A DNA stretch of 64,000 nt from Toxorhynchites rutilus septentrionalis (GCF_029784135.1 NC_073746.1:95343709-95407708); one strand, 5' to 3'; shown: positions 47,089 through 58,349, counted from the stretch's first letter. A program made the numbers and translations. Notes: a model not told the origin generated them from the sequence alone.

Positions 47089-47650
47089 GGAAATATCAAT
47101 GATTGAAACCAACTGGAGAGCTCTATCAACACCAAGACAATCCTAATTATACATTACACCACGTAACAGAATAACACGCAACCTATTTACTCAGCTTGAA
47201 TAAGGCAGATTTGAGTACATTAACCTGTCTATTGACTGGACACTGTCCGAGCAGGTATCACCTTTAAAAAATCGAAAAACTGGCAGATGATAACTGTCGT
47301 TTCTGCAATTTCGAAGCTGAAACTTCGGAACATTTACTGTGTCAATGGAGTACACTAATTCAGCGAAGACTGCGGATTCTTGGAAAGGGCATTCTTATGC
47401 CTAACGAGATTTGGTCTGCTGAACCAAAAAAGGTAAGGAACTTCATAAAGGAAGTCATACCTTCGTGGGGGGATACGCTAAGTCCTGGTGCGACTATCAC
47501 TTATTCCCTGAGTGATGGAACGAACTGACACTGAATACATAGCAAACTGGAGTGCACTACAATAGATCAGATTAATGGTCGCTGTGGTACAATGCTCCTA
47601 CAGAAGAAGAACAAACAAAGCCAATCCATTTAAGCATGCCAGTCCACTCT

Positions 47651-48165
47651 TTGACCATGATTTTTAATTATTGATTTCAACTTGGATAAGACATATGTTT
47701 GCTTGATTTGCTTTAAAATTTTCTGCTACTTCTTTGACGATTTTGACCGCTCTTATAATCCGCAATGGAAACGATCTCCAGCTAGAAAAAAACCAGCAAG
47801 TTGTCCTCATAAGTTAAAAGAGTGGTCCAAAAATCCTTGAACACGATTTTTTTCTGTTTCGCTTTCTCAATAAAACCTGAACTCCTCCTGACATAGTTGA
47901 AGCGCTGTTGAAAACTGAGACCGCCACATCATGAAAGCTGAACTCCATATAATGAAGGATGTCGTTACACAAATCAGCAACCTTTTTCCATCCAAAATGA
48001 AAAAACTTAAGAAAGATTTTTTATATGAACATTTCCATAGTGAAATCCCTCACTAAATAATACCACCAATTACTGAATAAAGGCGAAAGAACTTCCAAAG
48101 AAGAATCACTAACGGGTGAAGTTCATTCTAAAGTTTTAATTTTTTTTTTTCAAAACATATATGAC
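47651..48165. other. No gene recognised
   Basis: AT-rich sequence between the older LINE's 3' end and the second ITmD37E element. Nothing further is seen. Confidence 0.4.
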
Positions 48166-48167
48166 TA

Positions 48168-49455
48168 ACGGGTGTTAATAAAAAATGAGAATTTTTTCAA
48201 TCACATATAAAAAAAAATTTTTTTTTCATCGATTTCAGTATTTTTTATTAAAAACATGTATTTTCTTCAAAAAGATGTCAGTGAATGTTTGAGTAAGGGC
48301 CGTGGTCTGCTGTTCGACGCAACTTTGTCGCGATGCTCTCACAAGAACGTTGTACGGCACTTACGTCTATTTTCCGGATACAATTCCGGATTCTCGTAGT
48401 CAGTTGCTTCGTGTCCTTGGCCCTCCAATTGTTTTTATACACTAGGGCACTGAGTGAGCCAAAGAAATCCTCTATTTGGCGGCACTGGAGCAAGTTTGTT
48501 AGATTACGATCTTTCGGCACGAACGGTATCTTTTTCTCCTCAAGATACGCCAGCGTCTTCTTGGCGTAATGGGAAGACGCCTTGTCCGGCCAGAAGACGT
48601 ACTTCCCATCCGCGTGATGCTCGTTCAGGAACGGCAGCAGGATTTTATCGAGGCACTCTTCTCGATAGATTTGTTGGTTGATTGCCAGACCGCTCGGCTT
48701 AAACCAAGTCTTTGAAATGACCCGGTCGGAAATGGCGATGTACAACATAACCTTTTTTTCAAACTTATGCTTGAACTTGTATTTCACTTCAGGCGGTGTG
48801 CATGACTTGTCGCTGGAGTAGTAATTATCATTTCCTGGAATATGCGTTTTGGACAGCGGAAAATAGCTTTCGTCGTCCAGAACGAAAGACGTCCCGCGGT
48901 ATTTTTTGGTCATCCACCGACACTGTGATTTAACCGTCTCAATCTGCTCCTCCGTGTACTCCGGCGACCTCGTCTTCTTCCTGCAGACGATTCCTTCCAT
49001 CTTGAGGGTCGGATGGATCAATACGTGGGAGCAGCCATATTTCCGACGGGCGTCACGCAGGCTGGTTGCGTCCTTGTTGTCAAACAGCTTTTTAACGATG
49101 TCTTCCTCTGATTCGTCATTATCGTCACCGGACGACCACTTCCGACCTCTACGTTCAGGGAACCCAGAATACGATATACCGTACTGACAGGTACATTTTC
49201 TTCTTTAAAATGTGCCACCGTGAATTTTTTTCCTTGCTGGAAATGCGTTTCGTAGAACCGTACAATGCGTTCGCGGAGCACGTGCTGTTTCGACGCCATC
49301 TTTGCTTTGACTAAATTCAAACTAGCAAAACCAAACTCGCCTACTGTTTCTAGGGAGCCCAAAGAGCAATTTTCTTGGAGTAAGAAAACTTTACGCTCTT
49401 TATTTGAGTTACTGAAAGATATTGAAAAAATTCTCATTTTTTATTTAACACCCGT
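48168..49455 (-). mobile_element. ITmD37E element, degenerate copy
   Basis: 1288 bp flanked by TA (48166-48167, 49456-49457). Termini ACGGGTGTTAATAAAAAATG and the inverse of ACGGGTGTTAAATAAAAAAT are near-perfect inverted repeats of about 35 bp. It contains one minus-strand transposase gene with a single main frameshift. It is a different family from the element at 55814. Confidence 0.9.
48278..49299 (-). pseudogene. ITmD37E transposase with one frameshift
   Basis: ATG at 49299 (MASKQHVLRERIVRFYE). The helix-turn-helix half includes VSTVYRILGSLNVEVGSGRP. The frame shifts in the N-terminal third, probably at or near an A run around 49095-49110, after which KYGCSHVLIHPTLKMEG and the catalytic part are open to 48278. 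Catalytic blocks are SFVLDDESYF (first D), VFWPDKASSHY (second D) and CRQIEDFFGSL (E); 37 residues lie between the second D and the E, which defines D37E. A usual Pro before IED is Gln. One repair would reopen the frame, so decay is modest. Confidence 0.88.
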
Positions 49456-49457
49456 TA

Positions 49458-52400
49458 TCACGGTCTTTTCCGCTCTTTTTGTGAGAGTATAATAAGAACA
49501 AGAAACGAAGGCATAATATTTATTCAATAATACCATTGCAGAACGAGCATCATCAAACTAAAAAATAGAAGAAGCACCCGAAGATATCGCCTGATTGCGA
49601 ACGCCACATATATTATATACACTTTATTTCATTTTTACCGTGAAGTGGCGTTTGTGATAAGGCCCTAGACCTAGTACGTGTGTTGTTCCGAATCGTCAAT
49701 CTCGTTGAACTCTCAGAATAGTTAACTTATTGTGTGTACATTCATTATCGCCGATGTAAGATATCTGGAGAATGCCGAGTTTACTGTGTTTATTTTGGGA
49801 TTTTTACAATCGACTTTAGCTATTGCGTCCTTTGCGACGAAACAACCGCCACCAGTTTTTTTTTCACTAAAGTGTCAGTACTCATTTTTTACATTCTGAA
49901 TTTATATCCGGAGTAATGAAAAAGCAAAGTGATCGAAATAATTTCATTGCCAACGTCATACTTCATTTTATCTATATTTCTCACATCCGACTATGAAATT
50001 TCTTCAATAGCTATTATTCTTCGCTAAGGGTATTGACAATGCTCCTCCATAGTTTTATTCTGAACTTTTGTGTGACGTTATGGCCTTCCCCATCTTTGTC
50101 TATGTCTCTATTGCTCTGCAACAGATTGTCAAACACAAGTATTTCTTCAAAATATGATAATTAGATTTCACTCAGACTGAATACAAAAAATAACTTACTG
50201 AAAAATTGGCAGTAGAAATAGGTTTTCGTACTCACTTACGTTCGCGAGATTATTTTTTATTAATTTTAGAATGATGACATGGCAAAAAGTGGAAATTTCG
50301 ATCAGGTTTACTTTGAGTGTGATAGTATACATTCAAGGCATGTTATTTTGGCTTCGGAATCTCAACTAACTACTAACTGAAACAACATACTACGATGATT
50401 AAGATAGAAAATCAAGGTTCCTCTTGAAGACCGTTGATGCCAATTGGAGAAGGGTAAAAAGAATCCGCCTTGCGGTCAATCGAAATCAAGATAACGAAAT
50501 TAGGCAAAGCCAGGATATCAAAGATTCAAAACGCAGAAAAATTATTTCTTTGTGTAGCCGACAAGCACCCCTCGGGGGAAATGATGAGTCCACGCGTTTT
50601 ATGCCAAAAAAGAAAAGGCAATAATTTTATGATTTTGACGACTTTATCGGTCATCCAAAAAACACTTTATTGTCAAGCGTAAATTAACTGCAAACGACAG
50701 GTACACACCTACATGGTTTTAGGTCAGTGCGGTGATAAAATTAGAAAGAAGTCTTCACGAAAGTCTTAAAAATTTCCACCCAACTGTTACCCACTAAATG
50801 CCGGTGGAATCACCAGACATTAATTGCTTATGTTCAATTTAGTTGGGCTAAAAATAAATTTCGGAAATATGGGCTCAGAGGGTGGGATAGACGCATTGGC
50901 GCCGGACAGATAAACTCTATTTTTAAAATAATGCCGACAGCTACGCGATTAGGGTTGCTAATGAGTACTTGTTTAAGAGGTGTGCCGTATTGAATAAGTC
51001 GTGCTCTCGTCGCTGCCAGGCAGGCAGGTGAAAGGAGACAAGCTTCGGTAAATGGTGATGAGATTGTTTCGTCCTATTAAACGTTACGAAACATTTATTC
51101 CCATTAAGATGAGAATAAAGATGGGTTCAGTTATGGATCGTTCTGCTTTTTTACGGCTGTACCTTCACTTTTGCGAAAGTTTATTGCTTTTAAATGTCAC
51201 AGACACCTAATTATACTTCATAATTTAGGTCATTATGTCGCTTCACTACTAGCCATTATCAGTTGTGGAATGTCTCAATTTTTCAATGTGTGAATACAGT
51301 TATTTACTGCATAGAAAGTATAAATCTGTGAAGTGGACTAAATCAGAAAAAGATCAACCATTTCAAGGTTTGTTTTTAAATTTTTCGTTAACCTCATAGG
51401 ATAACACAAAAAACAGAGTTTGTAAACCCATACAGGAATAAGGAACAACGAAAACACCACCTTTCGACAGAGATGAGTTCTGACAGAATGGCAGCATCGT
51501 TCGTTCGCATGCGCGAATTTTCCTAAGGGTAAACTCACACAACATTACGGCTAATATGGCACAATTTTATTCCCACAGATTTTATTCTCTGAAAATTTAA
51601 AACATTTTACTCCGGACAGCAATCCTTTTCATTCTCTGTATTAGTGTCTGCTCCCGTCTATCAATTCGGCTAAAAACTTCTCCCTGCCCGAGATGACGAA
51701 ACACCTCCTCCCTCGCAATCGCTCATCTCGGCGGCAACATCGGTGGAGCTGACAAACGACAGCTCCGAGAAAGGGGACATGCAAAACGGATGTTGATAAT
51801 TATTTTCATTGCCTATCCCCAGTGATTTTCTTCCCAGTTTCAGACCGTTCCGCTAGGTTGCGTTCATCTTCAACATTTGCTCACCGCGCGCCGTCGCACC
51901 GCCGGTATGGGCGATTAAAGTTCTGGAAATGTGTCAAATTTAAAGTACTTTCATTATTCTGCCGTGCTATCTGATCCGTGTTCCTGATCCTGATCCCCTC
52001 GTCGTCGACACGCAGACTGGTCTGGGTCTGCGTCTCGTCGCGAATCTTCCCCCGGCAGTTTAAAGTGTTGTCACACACTACAAATTGGCTTCGCGGCGCT
52101 GACATTTCGGGAATCTCTGTCAACTGTCGGCTGCCATCGTTAGGGCTACGATTTGACTGGTATTGTTGGTGTCCAACGGATAACGGGCTACAAAAAAAAG
52201 GTGGTGCGTGATTTACCGGAATTAGATCTCATTCGGTGTGGCATGAACAGAGAGCACAGAACCAAGACATGCGACGTGAGGAATCGTGTGGAGTACGATT
52301 TTTTTATTTATTCAAGACGTTGTCTCAAATTAAAAACAATTAATTAAGATTCTTGGAAATGGGTTTTTTAGCTGTGCCTTATAGAGCGGGAATAAATTCT

Positions 52401-52866
52401 ACACTGGCACGCACTTGCGACTGCACATTTCGCAGCACATTTATCAGCTCCGGGTATGGCAAGTGGCTGATGGTTCCCCAACATGGGGAGAGAGAGGGTT
52501 TCGAGTCGAGTGAACGTAAAAAATGAGAAAACTAGTGGTTGTAATGCACATTTTTGCGATAGAGACTCGTTTCGTTCCGAGGAAGAAGGCAGCGTGCAGA
52601 TCGCACTTGATGTTGAAATTATATGGGTCATTTATTGGAACGTTTTGTTTCTATTTATTTTCATGAAACATTAATCAATGGCAGCATAGCTCCAGGAACA
52701 GCTTTGAGACTTCGGATAAATATTCTGAGCTCATTAATATACATTTCGATTATGATGTAGGATATCAACATTTTCTTCTGCGGGATTGTTGAAGCGGCAG
52801 CTGAAGTGTTACGAAAACCTTAATATTGTTATTCGTGACTACATAAAGTGTGTCGTAGGGACTTTC
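49458..52866. other. Long stretch without recognisable genes
   Basis: Ordinary AT-rich DNA, apart from a GC-richer block at about 51630-52170 that could be regulatory or an untranslated exon (open frames there run in several phases on both strands). No tRNA, splice pair or protein motif could be supported. Short frames at 50424-50682 and 51978-52211 are not convincing. Confidence 0.4.
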
Positions 52867-52878
52867 ACATTGTTCAAT

Positions 52879-52930
52879 AAGAGATGAACCAGCCTACGGC
52901 TGAAAGTCTCTATAATAAAGAATAAAAAAA
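52879..52930 (+). mobile_element. Extremely short LINE-end insertion (52 bp)
   Basis: ACATTGTTCAAT occurs at 52867-52878 and again at 52931-52942. Between them is AAGAGATGAACCAGCCTACG, then GCTGAAAGTCTCTATAATAA and an A-rich tail. The duplication plus A tail is the signature of target-primed reverse transcription. Only the last ~50 bp of a LINE or SINE was copied. The parent family is not present elsewhere in the window. Confidence 0.75.
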
Positions 52931-52942
52931 ACATTGTTCAAT

Positions 52943-53469
52943 ATGATACTTACATCGATCAATCCGAGTCTGTTAACGTTCACAGCCTAGCTAATAGAAA
53001 TTGGACGAATCGCTGGTCGGGATAGCGAACAGTCTCTGGAAGGTTAGGTGCGCATATACTGAAGATGAGCCATTAGACAAGCAGTCTGGGAGCTAGTAAG
53101 GCTAGTCGCGTAGTGGAGCTAACAAAATTTTCTTAACAGCTCCTAATAAAGTGAGTCGATGCCGCTATAAACGTATTGGCTCAAAACCACTGTACGTCTG
53201 TTCTCCAGAAGAAACGACTGAAGAATTGATGAATAAAATATGGTTTCTCTCCAGTAACATCCAAGACGGCAGCTCAGTCACGAGACTAGCTATCGCTACC
53301 CTAAAAAGATTGCATGGTGTAATAATATCACTATCAAGACGAAACACGGATCGGAACGAGGTTTGGAAGCTCGACATTTGGAGCTGTAAGTAGCAGAATA
53401 TTCGGGGTGACCAAATCCTATTCCGTCGTCTATCACTGTTAAACAGGAGGTTCGTGGGCCGATACATAG
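52943..53469. other. No gene recognised
   Basis: Contains an 80-codon plus frame (53151-53393) without homology that I recognise. No other structure. Confidence 0.35.
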
Positions 53470-53770
53470 TAGTCCGAAACCCCTCATTTCGGGGGAAATT
53501 AATACCCCCTATGAGATGCTTTCTAGAAGCATGGTGTCTTTAGTAAAATTGTTCCTAGGATCTCTGGTCATTGTGGGTAGACAATGGTTCTGTTCACAAT
53601 ATCACCGCTAGAGCACGCAGGAGTAAGACTTATAACGGGAAAAATTAATAACTCTTCAGGAATGCTTTCTAGAAACATGTTGTCTTCAGCAAAGCTGATC
53701 CTATGATCCCTGGCTATAAAGGAATGACAATGGTTTGGTTCATAATATCACCGCTAGGGCGCACAGTGAT
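53470..53770. repeat. Two diverged tandem units of ~155 bp
   Basis: ATGCTTTCTAGAAGCATGGT ... ACAATGGTTCTGTTCA ... AATATCACCGCTAGAGC is repeated about 155 bp later as ATGCTTTCTAGAAACATGTT ... ACAATGGTTTGGTTCA ... AATATCACCGCTAGGGC. Non-coding. It may be the residue of a longer tandem family. Confidence 0.7.
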
Positions 53771-54097
53771 CCGAAACATCAAAACGGAAAATAAAATCAT
53801 CCGCGTAATTAATACAGTCTGGCGTCTTAACTTGACTTGAACGCGTCATACCATTTTTTCTTCTTTTCGATCATATCATTGTTTAGGTGGAAATTGGCCA
53901 GAATTTTTTTCAGACACTCTTAAGACAAATATCAGGGCTCGGCAAAGTCATATTAAACTGAGGATAGTCAGGACACTATGAAGAAAATCCCCTTCGTTTT
54001 CAATTGGGATTGAGTTTTGGCTTCTTCCAGCAGTTGCTTCGTCAACATGACTCAACAGTCATTCGGGCGTTTAGTTGCTGTCTCACTCTAAGACTAT
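53771..54097. other. No gene recognised
   Basis: Short AT-rich stretch leading to the left end of Tc1 copy 2. Confidence 0.4.
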
Positions 54098-54816
54098 ACT
54101 CTGTCCAACTTCTATAAGACCAGGTGAAGATCTTGCTGCTTTGTGTCATTATAAACAAACAATGCTTCTATTTATATTCTAGTGTGTAGGTATTGGTGAC
54201 TACCATACACTGCATGATTTTCACATGTGTGTATGTAAGCGCTGAGCGTAAACGAATGTTCATGTATTTTCAAGTGTCAAGTTTCTATAAGACCAGTTGC
54301 ATTTTCCGTTGTGTGAGTTGTTTTGATCAATAAAATCTGGAAAATGCCGAAGGGAAAAGTCATCACGAAGAGAGAAGAAAGACATATCGATGCATTTCAC
54401 CAAGAAAATGTTGGTATCAGAGAAATTTCTCGTCGGATTGGACGATCCCATCAAGAAGTGCTGAATTATTTGACGAATCCTCAAGGATACGGTAAGAAGG
54501 AGAGAGCTCCACGTAAATCGAAGCTCTCTAACTGGGATGAGCGGGAAATAGCTAGGTTCAGATTCCAGGTTCGAATACCTCAAAATCGCATGTGCAAATA
54601 AAGCAATATTTCAACTACTCAGCTGCTCGGGTGACAATTCGTCAAATTTTGGTAAAAAAATCCTCACACAAAGAGGGCTTCAAAGGTTAAAGCTTCTCAT
54701 CTTACACCATCTCACATCGGAAGATGTCTGAGTTTTGCCAAAGCTCATATGAACCGACAGCGGGACATGGTATGTTGTGACAAAGAATGTTCCCAATAGA
54801 ATACATTTCGCTATAT

Positions 54817-55087
54817 TGTTGAATGGCGTTAACGTTCCCTGTGGAACTTTTGCCGTCTCAACATATGCATTAACTAGCGTCATTCATTAATACTTAGTTC
54901 AGATTTCTTGAGCCAAATAACACGCCTTGAATGTAATCCGAGGGGCAAGCTCTAGAATACGCGTGACCACAGTGCAAGTCGAAGGAAATTTCTCTGACGA
55001 AAAATCTCCCCGGCCAGAACGGGAATCGAACCCCAACACCCGGTATGACAATGTGAGACGCTAACCACTTGGCCACGGGTGCACGAG
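54817..55087 (-). mobile_element. tRNA-derived SINE (Feilai-like) in Tc1 copy 2
   Basis: Perfect 13-bp duplications CATTTCGCTATAT (54804-54816, 55088-55100). Minus-strand head with A box (GTGGCCAAGTGG) and B box (GGGTTCGATTCC), body as at 11248-11519. The triplet tail is reduced. Tc1 copy 1 is uninterrupted at the matching place (about 35310). Confidence 0.92.
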
Positions 55088-55507
55088 CATTTCGCTATAT
55101 ACTATAACGAAAAGTTCTTCAATGTATAGGTTATCTTCACTGACGAAAACAAGTTCTATTTGGATGGCCCTCATGGTTTCACAGGTACTGGCGTGTTTTA
55201 CGGAAGAAGGAACATTATTTTTCAAACAGGAATTTTGATGGAGGCTTGTGAATGGTTTGGGCAGGATTCCGGAAAGCTCATGATAGCTTTCGCATCTTTC
55301 AAGGATTACACACATGTTCTGGAATACTCACTCTTATTGTTTTGCGTGGATATCGTCATAAAAAATCACATTCCAGCAAAACAATGCTACTATTCATACC
55401 AGCAAGTAAACTAAGCAATGGATAAATGAGCAAAAATTTAATTTTTTGGACTAGCTGGCTCGCTCTCCCGACTTGAATCCTGTTGAAGATCTTAGTGGGG
55501 ATCCTTA

Positions 55508-55696
55508 AGTGCGCTACACATATACCGTCCCGTCACCGTGAAGTCAACGTAACGGAATGAAATGTCAAATATTCTCTCATGGAAATCGTATGGTAGCATT
55601 CACATACACCATCACCGGCAACTTTGACGTAGGCAAAATAAGTCCAAGAGAATCGTTGACGAGACAGTGACGGTGACGTTATATGTGTAGCGCACA
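55508..55696. mobile_element. MITE, 189 bp, ~40-bp TIRs, TTA duplication
   Basis: Termini GTGCGCTACACATATACCGT and the inverse of GTGCGCTACACATATAACGT. TTA lies on both sides (55505-55507, 55697-55699). It is absent from the matching point of Tc1 copy 1 (about 35700). No coding capacity. A 3-bp duplication points to a mover other than Tc1/mariner; the class is not determined. Confidence 0.85.
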
Positions 55697-55813
55697 TTAT
55701 ACGCAGAATCTGCACTAAGGGAAAACGGTACACCACGACTGAAAAGCTCATGATCGCAATTTCGGAAAAATGAAAAAATATCGAGAAATCCGTTCAGCAG
55801 AATTTGGTAAATA

Positions 55814-57111
55814 AAGGGTGTGTCACATCAAATTGCATCACGGAACAAACGCTGTAGAAATTTAATTTTTAGGAGTTATATCTTCAGCTTTCGCTTATAA
55901 TCAGATAAGAGTGTATAGATCACGTTGGCCATGCTTCACTGTCAATTTTTCGTAAATTTGGAAAAATGTCGTCGAACGAAAAAGAGCGTCGTGAATTAAT
56001 CCTGTGCACTCATTTCTAGAATCCGGAGTTGTCACATCGGGACATCGGTAAGATGCTGGGAATCGTCCAATTCACGGTCAGCAGAGTACTAAAACGATAC
56101 TTCGAGAACCTAACCATCGACCGGAAGGTGAAGAACGGCAAAAATGGATGCTCCGTCAGTGAAAAAGATCACAAGCGCGTAGTTAAGCAGTTTAGACGTG
56201 ATCCGAGAAGTTCGGTCCGGGATGTCGCCAATAAGCTGAATTTGTCAAGTTCATTCGTCCAGCGGACCAAGCAGCGGGAGGGCCTGCGTACATACAAGGT
56301 TCAGAAGGCTCCTAACCGCGACGAAAGGCAAAACATGGTGGGGAAGACGCGAGCCCGGAAGCTGTACACCGAAATGCTGACGAAGCCGCATTGCCTGGTA
56401 ATGGACGACGAAACCTACGTCAAAGCGGACTTTCGTCAGCTACCGGGCCTGTTGTTCTTCTCCGCAGAGGACAAATTCAGCGTTCCGGAGGAGATTCGCA
56501 AGCAGAAACTATCCAAGTTTGCCAAAAAGTACATGGTGTGGCAAGCGATCTGCTCTTGCGGAAAGCGGAGCGCCCCCTTCGTGATGACCGGCACGGTAAA
56601 CGGGCAGGTTTACCTTAAGGAGTGCCTACAGAAGCGCTTACTACCACTATTGAAGCAGCTCGAGGGCCCGACCATCTTCTGGCCGGATCTCGCTTCGTGC
56701 CACTATTCAATGGATGTGTTGGAGTGGTACGATGCCAACGGGGTCACCTTCGTGTCAAAGGAAATGAACCCGCCCAACGCGCCGGAGCTTCGCCCAATAG
56801 AGAAATATTGGGCGATTATGAAGCAGGCCCTCCGGAAGAACCCAAAAGTTGTCAAATCGGAGGCGGACTTCAAGAGAAAATGGATTTCTGTTCAAAAAAA
56901 ACTACAACCTGACGTTGTACAGAACCTTATGGACGGGGTAAAGAGGAAGGTGCGAGCATACGGGCTTGGGCTCGAAGTATGAATAAAAAGAAAATGCCAA
57001 AAGTTGTTTAATAGTTTTTATTTTACTGTCTAAAATTTTCAAAAGGATCGGTCTACTGGGCGAATTTCTACAGCGTTTTTTCCGTGATGCAATTTGATGT
57101 GACACACCCTT
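55814..57111 (+). mobile_element. ITmD37E element, nearly intact
   Basis: 1298 bp, TA duplicated at 55812-55813 and 57112-57113. Termini AAGGGTGTGTCACATCAAAT and the inverse match over about 48 of 50 bp. The pre-insertion site is preserved in Tc1 copy 1 (GGTAAATAGTATTCC at about 35806-35821), which proves the borders and TA targeting. It carries a single transposase gene with one nonsense codon. Confidence 0.95.
55966..56982 (+). pseudogene. ITmD37E transposase, one nonsense codon
   Basis: ATG at 55966 opens a 338-codon frame interrupted only by TAG at codon 18 (56017-56019). The N-terminal half has a helix-turn-helix region (LSHRDIGKMLGIVQFTVSRV) and a second DNA-binding module near residues 60-110. 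Catalytic blocks: CLVMDDETYVK (first D), IFWPDLASCHY (second D) and APELRPIEKYWAIMK (E), with 37 residues between the last two, hence D37E. Length suits the group. A start after the stop (for example TTG at 56029) would lack part of the first helix. All catalytic residues are present, so activity may have been lost recently. Confidence 0.92.
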
Positions 57112-57315
57112 TAGTATTCCAACACGAATATTCAAGGTTATTAGTCGAAATGGCAAAGTTACCAATTATTGACATGTAAATCAGCCGATCGTTTTGAGTT
57201 TTTTTATTGATAATACTTATGAATTTTGAAATGGTCTTATAGAAACTGGACAGCTGAAATTATCATATTTAAGCACAATAAATAAACTAACAACTCTTTT
57301 GAAAGGAATTGACGT

Positions 57316-58080
57316 ATGTTTTTTCACAAAATTAAACTCGGAGACAAAGTGAATCAAAATTTTGTTCAGAATTCCTCCCAAACTGCACGTTAATTACAAA
57401 TACTAACGTGAGGACCTTTATAGCATATCTGATAACTGTCTAAGTCCGTTGGTTTGAGTTTACGATGCGTAGACAATAAACCGTCCATTAATGGCGTAAC
57501 TACTTTTTCGCAACAGAAATCAAGTTATCAGTTCACTTTATATGGACGTAAAAATAAGATTGTGTACGCGGGTAAAGAGATTCGTGTTAGTGGGAAGTAT
57601 TAATGTGGACGTTAGTCACGTCAATTAGAATAATCATTCATCAGACATCCCCGCTCTCAACACTCGCCAATTCATTTTTTGGTCAATTCCAATTACGTTG
57701 ATGGAAAATGCCGTCCTAGTCCTAGTCGAAGCGAAGCTACTGAGAGAATTCATCTTCGAAGATTTCGGGTCCTGAATCATACTAAAGAATATCTTGAACG
57801 TTGTTAGAGCCCGGGAATCGACGGAAATAGTTTTTTAATCTTCTATTAAAAATAAAATGTCAGCTAATTTAATAAATCATGTCTTTTACCTCTCCCTATC
57901 TCAATGTATTTAACCTGAAATGTGTAATCAAGCTATGAGATTGGTAAAGCACATCCATTCGAATAATTTGACAAGTTGTTTGCATTTTTTATCACATTAG
58001 AATGCGTATCAAAACACTTGAAAAAATGTTGTTAGTAAAGCAACTTTTTTTCGTATATTTCAAGTGACACATGTACACGA
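57316..58080. other. No gene recognised
   Basis: AT-rich sequence after Tc1 copy 2. No motifs or repeats shared with the rest of the window. Confidence 0.4.
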
Positions 58081-58082
58081 AA

Positions 58083-58205
58083 AACATTCACCCGAATTCC
58101 AATCACCCGAATGTATCAAATACCCGAATGCGACGGGTACCCGAATTAAACATCTACCCGAATGAACGAACATTCACCCGAACGCGACATTTATCCGAAA
58201 GTAAT
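58083..58205. repeat. Degenerate array of the ACCCGAAT motif
   Basis: ACCCGAAT or ATCCGAAA-like words occur about eight times in ~120 bp, spaced about 11-17 bp, often followed by a short A/T/C spacer (CACCCGAATTCCAATCACCC and so on). It looks like a short-period minisatellite with variable spacers. Confidence 0.75.
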
Positions 58206-58349
58206 AATTACAGCTATATTTAATTAGAAGATGTCATATGTAAGCCTGATAAGCATCATCCATCCAGTCATTGGATCACGTAACAAAAAAATACGGGTGG
58301 GTAATGTCGGGGACATAACCGGAGAGACGTAGGACTAAACCAAGGCCAT

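Larger units (their letters stand above)
45435..47650 (+). pseudogene. Older LINE: RNase H and Cys/His tail, split by a LINE
   Basis: 45450-45668 encodes an RNase H end: ISSDSQAALNAV, then NLYWEPGHCGIEGNKKSD. After a frame break it continues (FVGAEPFYGLS, KSELKTWEIS) to 45744, where the minus-strand LINE 45745-47088 interrupts it. It resumes at 47089 (IETNWRAL, NRITRNLF) and ends with CRFCNFEAETSEHLLCQW, a zinc-binding tail, and a stop near 47530. The reverse transcriptase is absent, so the copy is 5' truncated, possibly by the adjacent mariner. It belongs to an RNase H-bearing group (I/R1/Outcast type) different from its invader. Confidence 0.75.
54344..55805 (+). pseudogene. Tc1 transposase, copy 2, broken and interrupted
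   Basis: Starts MPKGKVITKREERHIDAFHQ, with the DNA-binding region VGIREISRRIGRSHQEVLNY open for 85 codons to a stop at 54599. The remainder is in fragments: VIFTDENKFYLDG near 55132-55170 (first Asp region), remnants of the QQNNA and SPDLNPVEDL blocks near 55375-55490, and the C-terminus near 55720-55800. It is cut by the SINE and the MITE in addition to frameshifts. At the N terminus it is better preserved than copy 1. Confidence 0.8.
54098..57315 (+). mobile_element. Tc1-like element, copy 2, with three nested insertions
   Basis: The left terminus (ACTCTGTCCAACTTCTATAA) is at 54098, and the sequence then follows copy 1 (34461-36130). It is interrupted by a SINE (54817-55087), a MITE (55508-55696) and an ITmD37E element (55814-57111). 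The inner right repeat (GGTCTTATAGAAACTGGACA) is at 57234. Homology ends at about 57315, so the outer right terminus is missing. Without the insertions the copy would be about 1.46 kb. Confidence 0.9.

Noticed and set aside
53151..53393. 80-codon plus-strand frame
   Set aside because: No recognisable domain; a frame of this length is expected by chance, and the strand opposite is equally open.
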